A DNA stretch of 64,000 bases. It comes from Clostridia bacterium. GTDB lineage: Bacteria; Bacillota; TC1; UBA5767. The number at the start of each line of letters is the position of its first letter. Within the stretch, counting starts at the first letter, position 1. Under the pieces are notes generated by a model. That model saw only the letters and a program-made list of their open reading frames with translations, did no database searches and was not told the DNA's origin. The stretch is from contig CP069393.1 in NCBI GenBank assembly GCA_016887505.1, positions 1,164,001 through 1,228,000 of the forward strand. The letters are read 5' to 3'. Positions 26,306-35,034 of this stretch are shown one piece after another. Both the position numbers and the translations under genes were made by a program.

Positions 26306-27616
26306 TTAGTCATTGAAAACAGTTTGTCCATCTACTTCTGTTTCAAGAGCACGAAGTGCTTTTTTAACCAAGCGTCTTCTTAACTCTTTCTCATCCTTCT
26401 TACTCAGTGTAGGATCACCAAGTGGGTGAGGGATGGCAATAGTAGGAACGATTCTGTTAGCTCCAACTGTCAATGAAATTGGTACTACAGTACACATGTG
26501 TACTACAGGGAATCCATTACTTTCAATTTCTTTTACCATCGTTGCGCCGCAACGTGTGCAGGTTCCTCAGGTAGAAGTCAAAATAACAGCGTCCACATTG
26601 TCTTCTTTTAGGTATTTTACAATTTCTGCAGCATACGCTTTAGAATTAGCAACGGAAGTTCCGTTACCTACTGTAGCATACCAATAGTTATGAAGTGAAC
26701 CGATTTCTCCAGCTGCTTCCATTTCTCTCAAAACATCGACTGGAATAACGCGGTCCAAATCTTCATTTGCATAGCAAGGGTCATATCCACCGTGAGCAGT
26801 TTCACCGTTTGTTTCATTCAAATCAGTGATACCCTCTAGGCTGTAACGGCCAAATTTAGATGCTGATGAAGATTCAATATGGTCAGGATTGCCTTTAGGC
26901 ACAGGACCACCAGATGAAACAATAGCAATCTTAGCTTTGGTGATATCTTTGACTGCTGGTTGTGGCTCTACGCGGTCGAATACTGGCATAGGATACTCAC
27001 TTACGAACTCTTTGCCATTCAGTTTGTCAACTAGCATGGAAACAGCACGTTTAGCGCCTCTTTCTTCCATGAAAGCATTGACACGAACGCCACGCTCTAA
27101 GTAACCTTCTTCTTCACCAGTTCCAATTGCTTCGCCTCTAGCTAGTTTCAAAGCTAGTGGTGCAATTTTAGCAAGAGCATCTTTCATACCTACTGCACTG
27201 TTTCTGGTTTCGATCATGTATGTATATTTTTTAAACATGTCGGCGCCAGGATTCTCGGTATACATACCGGAAACAGTTGGTACACCCAACTCTTCACTGA
27301 CTGCTTTCGCTACAGCACCTGCTGCTACGCCATAACGTCCGGCGTTAAAAGCAGGGCCAGTGACTACTACATCCGGCTCATGTTTCTTGATTAGCTCAAG
27401 AACAGTAGCGGTTGCTTCATCAATGTTTTCGCCAAAATAGGAATCACCACAAACTACGGTGGCAACGATTTCTGCTTCATCACCGAACAATTGTTTCAGA
27501 CCCATACCTGGACCTTTTACGCCCTCAAATTCCATGGGAGCGACATCGGCTTTATCTTCACCACCAATACCAGCGTAGAACTGGTTGATGTAATGAACGA
27601 CTTTAATTTTTCCCAC
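26306..27616 (-). CDS. grdB: Glycine reductase protein B, selenoprotein subunit (GrdB), with in-frame UGA = Sec350
   Basis: GrdB is the substrate-specific selenoprotein that, with GrdE, binds glycine and passes a carboxymethyl group to GrdA. Translation begins at GTG 27616 after GGGGGG and runs 436 residues through an in-frame TGA (27567 is upstream; the codon is at 26567-26569). The context is ILTST-Sec-GTCTRCGATMVKE, the U-x-x-C-x-x-C redox motif of this family. Reading the TGA as stop would give two false fragments of 349 and 77 residues. A compact hairpin lies just after the UGA. The protein starts VVHYINQFYAG, as in GrdB/F/H; pairing with grdE favours glycine over sarcosine or betaine, but this is not decisive. 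Confidence 0.95.
26540..26554 (-). promoter_or_regulatory. SECIS-like hairpin downstream of the grdB UGA
   Basis: On the minus strand a 6-bp stem CGTTGC/GCAACG with a GGC apex begins 12 nt after the in-frame UGA. Position and size fit a bacterial SECIS element, which recruits SelB. The loop differs from the E. coli fdhF loop, as is normal in clostridia. Confidence 0.6.
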
Positions 27617-27650
27617 TGTTTTCCCCCCTTTTCTGGGTATTCTTTTACTA

Positions 27651-28091
27651 CTATCTCAATACAGATACAGCTTCAATAAGAGCGTCCATATCTAGGACCA
27701 TCTCCATCATGCTTATTTGCTCATCATAGATGTCTGCATCGATTTCATCTTTAAGTTCAAAAATATGGAATGCTTTGAGTCCCAACGGAACTCCTGCCAA
27801 CGGACCTGCATAAGTCGGATCTCCAGCTGATACAGTTTCAGCGGCTAGAGCAGAAGCTTCTGCTTCTCCACCACCTAAAACTACAATCAGATCTTCGTTT
27901 CCGTACTCATCAGCCAAATCTTTAATTCTGGCTTGGTTTTCTAAGTCCATTGCGCCTGCGCTTGTTCAGACGAAGCATTCAGTTGTAGAAAATACAACTT
28001 CTGCGCCGGCTGACTTGACACATTCAGCAATCGCATCACCCGGAATACCATCACGGTCTCCGAGGATGGCTACTTTTTTGCCATTCAACAT
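27651..28091 (-). CDS. grdA: Glycine reductase selenoprotein A (GrdA), with in-frame UGA = Sec42
   Basis: GrdA is the small selenoprotein that carries the carboxymethyl group as a selenoether between protein B and protein C and is reduced by thioredoxin. The reading frame from ATG 28091 contains TGA at 27966-27968 in the invariant family motif CFV[14 protein letters not shown]. The product is 146 residues, starting [20 protein letters not shown]. An annotation that stops at the TGA or starts at the later Met (27950) would lose the catalytic residue. An earlier ATG at 28096 is out of frame and hits a stop after three codons. It lies between grdE and grdB with short spacers. Confidence 0.97.
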
Positions 28092-28144
28092 AACATTTTC
28101 CTCCTCAATTTTTTGGTTTTAATTTTTGTTTCTTCTTAATTGTC

Positions 28145-29431
28145 TTAATAAGTTTTAGCGGACAGATAACCGAAGCCCAACTCATTGGTTGCGCCAGTAA
28201 TTACCTGAATTTCAGCTGTTATACTACCGTCTGATGCCAAAGAACCATCAGCACCACCAGCGATTACATCCGCTACTTCTGGGTAACCAATTACAGTGCT
28301 CATTGGGGGCAAAGTAATCAGTTGGTTAGCATTACCACCAGTTACGACTGCATCTCCTACTGGAGTAGAGTCAGCCAATGACTGGGATCCACCATCTTGA
28401 CCGGCATATTCGTCGGTAATCAAAACAGTTTTAATGCCCTTCTTGGTGATTTTGTTACAGTTCATTACTAAGTCAGCATCCGGGTTACCGAAACCTTCTT
28501 CAGAAATGATTACTGCATCAACGCCCAAGTATTCAATCAATTTAGCCGTCATATTGGAAGAACGCTCTTTGTCTGCCAATGTCACGTTTTCATTGGTGAT
28601 TACGCAACCCATGAAGTTGATGTCCTTGCCATGTCTAGCATAAAGCTCTTCAATGACTGGACTATTCATGTGAACATAACTTGGGTTTTTGTCGCAAGCG
28701 GATACGCAGTTACCACTCGCAATTGCACCGTCAAATACTTCTGTGGGATACATGAATGTTGGAACAATCTTCTTGACATCAACACCATAAAAATAGGTGT
28801 CGTGCAACAGTCCTTGAGACTGCAACATATACACATATGCTACTTTAGGTAGTGCAGGGAATTCAGCAGCTTGCTCGATTAGAGGTTTCGTTTCATAAAC
28901 CTTAACCTCGTCGGGCTCTACTTCTTTACCCAGTGTACCTAGATAAGTACCTGCTCTGAAACCAGCCATTCTGACTACAGCTTCATGCTGGTGCTGATCC
29001 AAACCTTCAATAGGTTCAACCTTGACAACTACGTTTAGTGTCTTCGAAAATGGCGTATATTCAGCTCCGGGGCCACTCATGTCAATAATGCCTTCCTGGA
29101 ATCCCACAATTCTTCCTGTGGTCACCAGTGCTGCACCCTTAAGAACATGAGTTCTGCCGTTACCAACTTGCTCAACGCCGCTTATGAAACCAGGTAAGAT
29201 GCCACCGTCTCCTTCGACTTTCACTCTAGGCTCAAGTACGTCTTTGACCGGGATTATCCTTGTTTCCTCACCTGGTTTTGCTAAGTATACGTCCACAGAT
29301 GCGATGCGATCGTCGTCTCCAGTCACCTCAATCAACTCTTCTTTGTTGACAAAAAGCACACCGTTTTCAACTTTTGCTACATCACCGAACTGTACATCTT
29401 TGATAAAAATATTACCTACTTCTAAACGCAA
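28145..29431 (-). CDS. grdE: Glycine reductase protein B pro-subunit (GrdE), pyruvoyl precursor
   Basis: GrdE is a proprotein cleaved between Asn and Cys to give two subunits, the second with an N-terminal pyruvoyl group that binds the amino group of the substrate. The cleavage motif is visible in GAIASGNCVSACDKN. I start the gene at TTG 29431 because GGAGG is 9 nt upstream (it would be only 3 nt from the ATG at 29437). This start gives the family beginning MRLEVGNIFIKDVQFGD and places the processed Cys at residue 242, the position I recall for the characterised clostridial enzyme. The length is 428 residues. It is the second gene of the operon after grdX. Confidence 0.95.
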   Translation of the reverse strand: MRLEVGNIFIKDVQFGDVAKVENGVLFVNKEELIEVTGDDDRIASVDVYLAKPGEETRIIPVKDVLEPRVKVEGDGGILPGFISGVEQVGNGRTHVLKGAALVTTGRIVGFQEGIIDMSGPGAEYTPFSKTLNVVVKVEPIEGLDQHQHEAVVRMAGFRAGTYLGTLGKEVEPDEVKVYETKPLIEQAAEFPALPKVAYVYMLQSQGLLHDTYFYGVDVKKIVPTFMYPTEVFDGAIASGNCVSACDKNPSYVHMNSPVIEELYARHGKDINFMGCVITNENVTLADKERSSNMTAKLIEYLGVDAVIISEEGFGNPDADLVMNCNKITKKGIKTVLITDEYAGQDGGSQSLADSTPVGDAVVTGGNANQLITLPPMSTVIGYPEVADVIAGGADGSLASDGSITAEIQVITGATNELGFGYLSAKTY

Positions 29432-29535
29432 AACCATTCACCTCCTTATATTTGCTTTGCAGCTTAACGCTGCTATATATAATCAGAAACCTCTGTCTCT
29501 AATCATCAAAATTATTATATCCCCTACGGGATTTT

Positions 29536-29931
29536 CTACACTAACTCATAAATAGAGGCGTTTAAACCTTCCACGCCTGAATTCAAGAGGGAAACATCAA
29601 TCGTCTGAAAATCATCCATGATTCTTTCAGGATCAGGCCATTTGTGTTTCTTTTCCTCAAATTTATTAGTCGTTGTAATCGCATTATCAATCAAGTGCAA
29701 GGACTGCATATCCAGTTCCCCCGCTTCAACGGTCATCAATATCGACTTATATTTGGTTTCCTTTGGCTTGACGCTCCCCGATAAAGGATGGGTTATGAGC
29801 TTATGCCCTTTGTGAATCAAATCCCTAGCTTCCTTTATCACATCAATAAATTCGCCATCAATGAAATGTGCTCCAGGATATTGTTTCTTTGCTTTTGGGT
29901 TGTTCGTTAAAACAAATACTTTTGTCCGCAT
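29536..29931 (-). CDS. grdX: GrdX family protein
   Basis: GrdX is a small protein of 131 residues that almost always precedes grd genes; its function is unknown. The visible signature is the start KVFVLTNNPKAKKQY, then a GHKLITHPLSGSVKP segment and a C-terminal DVSLLNSGVEGLNASIYEL. No catalytic motif or signal peptide is seen. It has a GGAG site before ATG and is the first gene of the operon, separated from grdE by about 105 nt. Confidence 0.93.
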   Translation of the reverse strand: MRTKVFVLTNNPKAKKQYPGAHFIDGEFIDVIKEARDLIHKGHKLITHPLSGSVKPKETKYKSILMTVEAGELDMQSLHLIDNAITTTNKFEEKKHKWPDPERIMDDFQTIDVSLLNSGVEGLNASIYELV

Positions 29932-29990
29932 ATCTCTCCATTGCCGCCCAACTTGTGAAATCTAGAACTTGTAGGGCCAAAATTTTTACT

Positions 29991-30009
29991 AGATTCTTTT
30001 CAGGCACCT
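29991..30009. repeat. Direct repeat copy 1 in grd leader
   Basis: The sequence AGATTCTTTTCAGGCACCT resembles copy 2 at 30183-30203. The shared core is AGAT..TTTT..CAGGCACCT. The two copies flank the candidate -10 box and could be protein-binding sites. Confidence 0.4.
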
Positions 30010-30098
30010 GTTTCGTAGTCCCAAAAAACTTTTGCTATGGACGATAAAGAAATTTTATCTTATTTATCTTTACCCTTGTGAAAAAAATCCTTTTCGAG

Positions 30099-30129
30099 AT
30101 TATACTATCACCTAGTACCTTACTTGTAA
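30099..30129 (-). promoter_or_regulatory. Candidate promoter of the grd operon
   Basis: A perfect TATAAT lies at 30104-30099 on the minus strand. The best -35 candidates (TTACAA at 19 nt, ACAAGT at 17 nt) are weak, so an activator may be needed. It would give a ~160-nt untranslated leader before grdX. Confidence 0.35.
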
Positions 30130-30182
30130 ACCCTAAATTTAAGCTTTTTCCCTAGTTATCATGAGAAACTACGAATAAAATA

Positions 30183-30203
30183 GATACCTTTTATCAGGCA
30201 CCT
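30183..30203. repeat. Direct repeat copy 2 in grd leader
   Basis: This imperfect copy of 29991-30009 ends in the identical TCAGGCACCT ten-mer. It lies upstream of the candidate -10 box. Confidence 0.4.
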
Positions 30204-30262
30204 CCCGAATTCTTAATTTCCCTCCTTATTACGCGAGATTGCTAGCTATTTTACCTATTTCG

Positions 30263-30856
30263 TTACTTTCTTTTTGGAAAATTAACCCTATTCTCCTCAT
30301 GACGTTTCAAACGCCCAATATTACTGCGGTGGGTGTAGAAAACGAAAATGGCTACAGCCCATATTGAATACAAAATCAACCCCTCGTATCCAAACAAGGT
30401 TGCACAAATTCCCGCCGTAAGTGCTGCAGACATGGAAGACAAAGAAACATAGCGTCCTAACAGCAATACCACAACAAAAACTGCCATAGCAATTAAAACA
30501 ACCTTTGGCATAATGAAAAGGAAAGCCCCAGCTCCTGTTGCCACCCCTTTTCCACCTTGAAAATGGGTATACACAGGATAAACGTGCCCCACTACAGCTA
30601 CTACGCCTGCCAGCAATGCTACATTCGGTCCTCCCAATAGGTAACCGATATAAGCACTTAAAAATCCCTTGCTCATATCCCCGACTAGCACCAGAATGCC
30701 TATTTTTACCCCTAGAGTCCGCATGGTATTGGTTGTACCTAAATTACCCGATCCATGTTCTCTTATATCGACATTTCTTAGGCCTTTGCCGATTACCAAT
30801 GCAAACGGAATGGCACCCAGCAGGTAGCCCACAATTAGTGCTATAAAGATATTCAT
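30263..30856 (-). CDS. plsY: Acyl-phosphate:glycerol-3-phosphate acyltransferase PlsY
   Basis: PlsY makes lysophosphatidic acid from acyl-phosphate and glycerol 3-phosphate, the first membrane step of phospholipid synthesis. The 197-residue protein has five to seven hydrophobic helices and the three family motifs: GSGNLGTTNTMRTLG, the HVYPVYTHFQGGKGVATGAG block and the later conserved Gly/Ser stretch ending in HRSNIGRLKRHEENR. GAGGA precedes the ATG. It follows the P-type ATPase gene by 25 nt and probably shares its transcript. Confidence 0.96.
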   Translation of the reverse strand: MNIFIALIVGYLLGAIPFALVIGKGLRNVDIREHGSGNLGTTNTMRTLGVKIGILVLVGDMSKGFLSAYIGYLLGGPNVALLAGVVAVVGHVYPVYTHFQGGKGVATGAGAFLFIMPKVVLIAMAVFVVVLLLGRYVSLSSMSAALTAGICATLFGYEGLILYSIWAVAIFVFYTHRSNIGRLKRHEENRVNFPKRK

Positions 30857-30881
30857 ACTAATTCCTCATCTTTCATAATAA

Positions 30882-33530
30882 TTATCTGCTATGCAACCGT
30901 TTCGTAAGGAATTTTTCTACTTCCACAATGAGCAGTGGGCTGAGAACTAAGAGAATAAGAATACGTAATTCGGAAGCTCCTAAAAGCTCAATCTCAAATA
31001 TGGATCTAGTAAACGGAGTCAACGCAACCATCAACTGTAAGGCAGATGAAAGGAAAAAGGCGCCAATGAGTGCCTTATTATTCAAGATGCCCTTCCGTAA
31101 CAGTGAAACCTTCGGTGACTTAACATTAAATGAATGAACCAGCTGAGAAAATGCCAAGGTCATAAAGGCCATGGTACTACCCATCAAGGGCTCTGAAAGT
31201 CCCTTTGCCAAATCAATCTGGTAGCCCCACCAAAAAGCCACCAGGGTAATAAGCCCAATCATGATGCCCTGGTAAGCCACACGCCAACCCAATCCATCCG
31301 AGAAAATTGACGCGTTGGGTTCTCGAGGTGGCACTTCCATAATTCGTCCTTCTTCAGGTTCAAATCCAAGTGCGAGTGCAATGAAACTATCCGTAACAAG
31401 ATTAATCCATAAAATATGAATCGGTCGAAGCGGAGTAGGAAAACCAATCATAATCGCTGCAAATATCACCACAATTTCACCAATATTGCAACCCAGCAGA
31501 AACTGTACTGCCTTCAGTATGTTGCTGAAAATTTGGCGTCCTTCTTTGACAGCCGTTACAATAGTTGCAAAGTTGTCATCATTTATAATCATATCTGAAG
31601 CGCCCTTGGCGACTTCCGTTCCTGTGATGCCCATAGCCACGCCAATATCGGCATTTTTCAGCGCAGGCGCATCATTGACACCATCGCCCGTCATGGCAAC
31701 AATGTCCCCACGTTTCTTCCAGGCCTTAACGATTCGCACTTTGTGTTCAGGAGACACCCGCGCATATACTCGGTACTTATCGATGTCTCGTTCTAATTCC
31801 ATATCAGACATGGCATTCAGTTGAGCACCGGTCACTGCCTGGTTTCCTTCATTCTCGAGTCCCAACTTTTCAGCAATGGCCATGGCTGTAATTCCGTGAT
31901 CGCCTGTAATCATGACGGTCTTAATCCCGGCCTTTTTACAAAGAGCAATGGCTTCTTTCGCTTCCTCTCGAGGTGGATCCATCATAGCAGTCAAACCAAT
32001 AAAGGTAAGCGTATTTTCTAGATAATACTTATCGTTTTCTCCATTTTCATCTAAACGCTTGCAAGCAACTGCTAGAACTCTTAGAGCCCGGCTAGAAAAT
32101 TGTTCATTTTCTTCGAGCAAACGTAACTTATCTTGTGGCTCTAATATTTCAATACGCCCATTTCTCTCAATATGTGTGCATCGATCAATAATTTCATCCG
32201 GTGCTCCTTTGGTAAAAGAATACACCTGGTCTTTGTAACGATGCACCGTAGTCATCATCTTGCGATCTGAATCAAACGGAAGTTCATCAATACGAGGCGC
32301 TAGTTTTCGTTCCTGGGCCACATCCATCCCTTCAGCTATTGCCAAATCTACATAAGCAACTTCTGTTGGATCTCCTGTGACTACCCATTCGTTCTCTATT
32401 CTTTCTACATTGGCATCGTTGCATAATATACCGGCTAAAAGTAAGAAGCGGGCAGGCTCAGCCAACGTATCACCATTGGTCAATTCCAGGACTTCTCCAT
32501 CCACTTGCAAGGCCTGCATGGTCATTTTGTTCATTGTTAGGGTTCCAGTCTTATCGGAACAAATCACTGTTGTAGAACCCAATGTTTCCACTGCCGGCAA
32601 TCTTCTTACAATCGATTTTTTCTTGACCATCCGTTGCATACCAAGCGCCAGCGTTATCGTTACTATAGAAGGAAGTCCCTCAGGAATTGCAGCGACTGCC
32701 AAAGAAATTGAGGTCATGAACATCTCAAAAACTTCATTACCGCGCAATATACCAACAATAAAAATTAAAAAACAAATAGCTAAGGAAACGATTGCCAAAA
32801 CTTTTCCTAGGCTGGCTAGTTTTTTCTGTAACGGCGTTGCCTCTTCTTCTGTCTCTGCAATCATCTTCGCAATAGAACCCATTTGGGTCTTCATTCCCGT
32901 TTCCACTACGATGCCACGGGCACGCCCATAGGTGACCACACTACCCATGAAAGCCATATTAATTCGGTCTCCCAAAGAAACCTCTTTGGCAGATATTGGC
33001 TCATCACTCTTTTCAACTGGCAACGATTCACCGGTAAGACTTGATTCTTCAACCCGCAAGTCCATGACTTGCGTTAACCGAATATCAGCTGGAACAAAAT
33101 CACCAGCTTCTAGCACTACTAGGTCGCCAAACACCAGCTGGTCAACATTTACCGTAACTTGACGTCCCTGTCGGATTACCTTGGTATGCGGGCTGGACAG
33201 TTTTTTCAGGGCTTCTAAGGCTCGCTCAGCCCTTTCTTCTTGAAATACACCCAGTACCGCATTTATAATGACAATCGCCAATATAATCACCGCATCAACT
33301 CGCTCACCCAGCAAAAAAGAGATCCCAGCAGCTACTATGAGCACTAGAATCATAAAATCTTTCATTTGACGCAAGAACCTACTAAGCAAGGAAACCTTTT
33401 TAGTCTCATCCAGCTTATTTAAGCCGTACTTTTCCTGTCGCCTTTCGACCTCATCTTGGTTCAAGCCTTGTTCAATATCTGTTTTGCATTCTAAAGAAAT
33501 ATCTTGATTATTCTTATTATACCAGTCCAT
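30882..33530 (-). CDS. P-type cation-transporting ATPase, Ca2+ type (IIA-like)
   Basis: This membrane ATPase of 882 residues has the full P-type layout: an N-terminal cation-ATPase domain (GLNQDEVERRQEKYGLN), TGES at 166-169, helix-4 motif PEGLP at 283-287, the phosphorylated Asp326 in DKTGTLT, KGAPDE in the nucleotide domain, TGDGVNDAPALKNADIG at the hinge and six C-terminal helices. PEGLP and the NMAFMGS and HILWINLVTDS segments are typical of SERCA/PMR1-like calcium pumps in Firmicutes. The start at 33530 follows GAGGT; an in-frame Met eight codons upstream lacks one. A TTGACA promoter lies ~70 nt upstream. Confidence 0.94.
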   Translation of the reverse strand: MDWYNKNNQDISLECKTDIEQGLNQDEVERRQEKYGLNKLDETKKVSLLSRFLRQMKDFMILVLIVAAGISFLLGERVDAVIILAIVIINAVLGVFQEERAERALEALKKLSSPHTKVIRQGRQVTVNVDQLVFGDLVVLEAGDFVPADIRLTQVMDLRVEESSLTGESLPVEKSDEPISAKEVSLGDRINMAFMGSVVTYGRARGIVVETGMKTQMGSIAKMIAETEEEATPLQKKLASLGKVLAIVSLAICFLIFIVGILRGNEVFEMFMTSISLAVAAIPEGLPSIVTITLALGMQRMVKKKSIVRRLPAVETLGSTTVICSDKTGTLTMNKMTMQALQVDGEVLELTNGDTLAEPARFLLLAGILCNDANVERIENEWVVTGDPTEVAYVDLAIAEGMDVAQERKLAPRIDELPFDSDRKMMTTVHRYKDQVYSFTKGAPDEIIDRCTHIERNGRIEILEPQDKLRLLEENEQFSSRALRVLAVACKRLDENGENDKYYLENTLTFIGLTAMMDPPREEAKEAIALCKKAGIKTVMITGDHGITAMAIAEKLGLENEGNQAVTGAQLNAMSDMELERDIDKYRVYARVSPEHKVRIVKAWKKRGDIVAMTGDGVNDAPALKNADIGVAMGITGTEVAKGASDMIINDDNFATIVTAVKEGRQIFSNILKAVQFLLGCNIGEIVVIFAAIMIGFPTPLRPIHILWINLVTDSFIALALGFEPEEGRIMEVPPREPNASIFSDGLGWRVAYQGIMIGLITLVAFWWGYQIDLAKGLSEPLMGSTMAFMTLAFSQLVHSFNVKSPKVSLLRKGILNNKALIGAFFLSSALQLMVALTPFTRSIFEIELLGASELRILILLVLSPLLIVEVEKFLTKRLHSR

Positions 33531-33598
33531 GATGCACCTCATTATGGCACACACTTCAATTTTGGTGTGCCTATTTCAAATTAGCTAACTTACGACTC

Positions 33599-33627
33599 AT
33601 ATTATTATACCCTAGGATGGTTGTCAA
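33599..33627 (-). promoter_or_regulatory. Candidate promoter of the P-type ATPase gene
   Basis: On the minus strand TTGACA is followed after 17 nt by TAATAT. A second -10-like TATAAT overlaps but is too close to the -35 box. Confidence 0.5.
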
Positions 33628-33664
33628 ACCAATACGGATGGGGCATGCATAGTTGAAAATCAGA

Positions 33665-33673
33665 TGGTATAAT
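33665..33673 (+). promoter_or_regulatory. Extended -10 promoter of the CorC/HlyC-like gene
   Basis: TGGTATAAT is an extended -10 element (TG-n-TATAAT) located 30 nt before the ATG. No good -35 box is present at normal spacing. Confidence 0.5.
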
Positions 33674-33702
33674 AGGTAGAAGAACGTAAAGGAAGGACTT
33701 AT

Positions 33703-35034
33703 ATGAACCGGATTATTACACAAATCATATTGCTATTTTTTTTAATTCTGCTGAATGGGTTCTTTTCCATGACAGAAATCTCTATCATTTCCAGTAAGCC
33801 TTCTATTCTAAAAAGGAAGGCCAACGAAGGCAATAAGCGAGCTCAAACAGCTTTGGAAATGAGCGAAAAGCCTACCCTTCTTTTATCTACAGTGCAGATT
33901 GGGATTACCTTGATTGGACTACTAGCTGGCGCCTTGGGTGGATCATCCTTAGCCGTATCCCTAAGCCAGATTCCCCCTTTTAATCTTTTGGAAAACGCCA
34001 ATTATTCCGTGGCCTTTCTATTGGTTATCATACTCACCACCTATTTTACCATCGTCATTGGTGAACTGGTTCCTAAGCGACTGGGTATGCACAATCCTGA
34101 ACGTGTTGCCTTATTCGCAGCACCAATCATGGACCGGCTTAGCCGGCTACTAAAGCCACTAGTTCGATTGCTCGAGTGCTCGACACTCTTTTTTACACGG
34201 CTCTTCAAAATTACGGAAAATAATTTAAACACGGTATCCGAAGAAGAAATCCGCTCCATTGTAGATGAAGGTGTTCGCTCTGGCTCCATTGAAGATATGG
34301 AAAAGCACCTAGTACATCAGATTCTAGACATGGGTGACCTACAAGCTGTAGATATTATGACCCCAAAATCCCAACTCGTTTGGTTGGATGCTGAAGACAC
34401 ACCTGAACATAACCTAAACATTTTGATGCGCAAACGCCATAGTCAATATCCTGTAGTACGGGGTGGCTTTGAAGCATTTATGGGTATGGTGTCCGAAAGA
34501 GACTATTTCAAGGCGGTCGTCAAAAAACGAGAGAATTTTTTGAATGAGCTAGTTTACAAACCACAATTCACTCCGGAAACGATGGAGGCTCTGAATATTT
34601 TATCACTTTTCAGAACAACGGGTTGTCGGGAAACAGTGGTAGTTGATGAGTATGGCGACATCACCGGACTTATCACGAGAAAGGACTTATTGGAACATAT
34701 CGTGGGAGAAATGAGGGAAGCAGATGAAGAAGAGCTATTTCTTTACCAGGCGGATGGCTCACTGCTGGCATCCGGCCTACTGCCTATTTCTCAACTTAAG
34801 AAGCTATTACACCTGAAAAAACTTCCAGGTGAAAATGAATATGAATTTCACACCTTATCTGGATTCATGATTTCTGCTTTAGGCCAACTGCCCAATACAG
34901 GAGACAGCTACTTTCTCCCGCCTTACCACCTGCGCGTAGAAGAAATGTCAGACGGAATTAAAGTAAAATGGGTTATCATAGAAAGGGAGATACATGAAAA
35001 AGAAACTAAATCGACAGACAAAAAAACCAAATAA
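33703..35034 (+). CDS. CNNM/CorC-HlyC family transporter-associated protein
   Basis: This 443-residue protein has the three-part layout of the hemolysin-C/CorC (YhdP/MpfA-like) family: an N-terminal DUF21/CNNM transmembrane domain (NGFFSMTEISIISS, then three to four helices), a CBS pair (DIMTPKSQLVWLD at ~225, then RETVVVDEYGDITGLITRKDL), and a C-terminal transporter-associated domain. Members mediate Mg2+ efflux or related divalent-cation homeostasis. The ATG follows GGAAGG by 6 nt. The next gene overlaps its last 41 nt. Confidence 0.93.
   Translation: MNRIITQIILLFFLILLNGFFSMTEISIISSKPSILKRKANEGNKRAQTALEMSEKPTLLLSTVQIGITLIGLLAGALGGSSLAVSLSQIPPFNLLENANYSVAFLLVIILTTYFTIVIGELVPKRLGMHNPERVALFAAPIMDRLSRLLKPLVRLLECSTLFFTRLFKITENNLNTVSEEEIRSIVDEGVRSGSIEDMEKHLVHQILDMGDLQAVDIMTPKSQLVWLDAEDTPEHNLNILMRKRHSQYPVVRGGFEAFMGMVSERDYFKAVVKKRENFLNELVYKPQFTPETMEALNILSLFRTTGCRETVVVDEYGDITGLITRKDLLEHIVGEMREADEEELFLYQADGSLLASGLLPISQLKKLLHLKKLPGENEYEFHTLSGFMISALGQLPNTGDSYFLPPYHLRVEEMSDGIKVKWVIIEREIHEKETKSTDKKTK

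Larger units (their letters stand above)
29932..30262. other. 331-nt leader/promoter region of the grd operon
   Basis: No gene is visible. It contains a candidate minus-strand promoter (30099-30129) and two copies of a ~19-21-nt imperfect direct repeat (see next entries). I looked for the conserved core of a glycine riboswitch and did not see it. Confidence 0.6.

Noticed and set aside
26306-27616. grdB as a frameshifted or nonsense-mutated pseudogene in two pieces
   Set aside because: The interruption is a single TGA in the exact U-x-x-C-x-x-C position of the family, the frame continues without any shift, and a hairpin follows. This is normal selenocysteine recoding.
27651-27950. A separate 99-residue protein beginning at Met 27950
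   Set aside because: It is the C-terminal two thirds of GrdA. The residues before it, across the TGA, match the conserved Sec motif.
29932-30262. Glycine riboswitch upstream of grdX
   Set aside because: I could not find the conserved aptamer core or the tandem arrangement on the minus strand. The region is AT-rich with only short helices.
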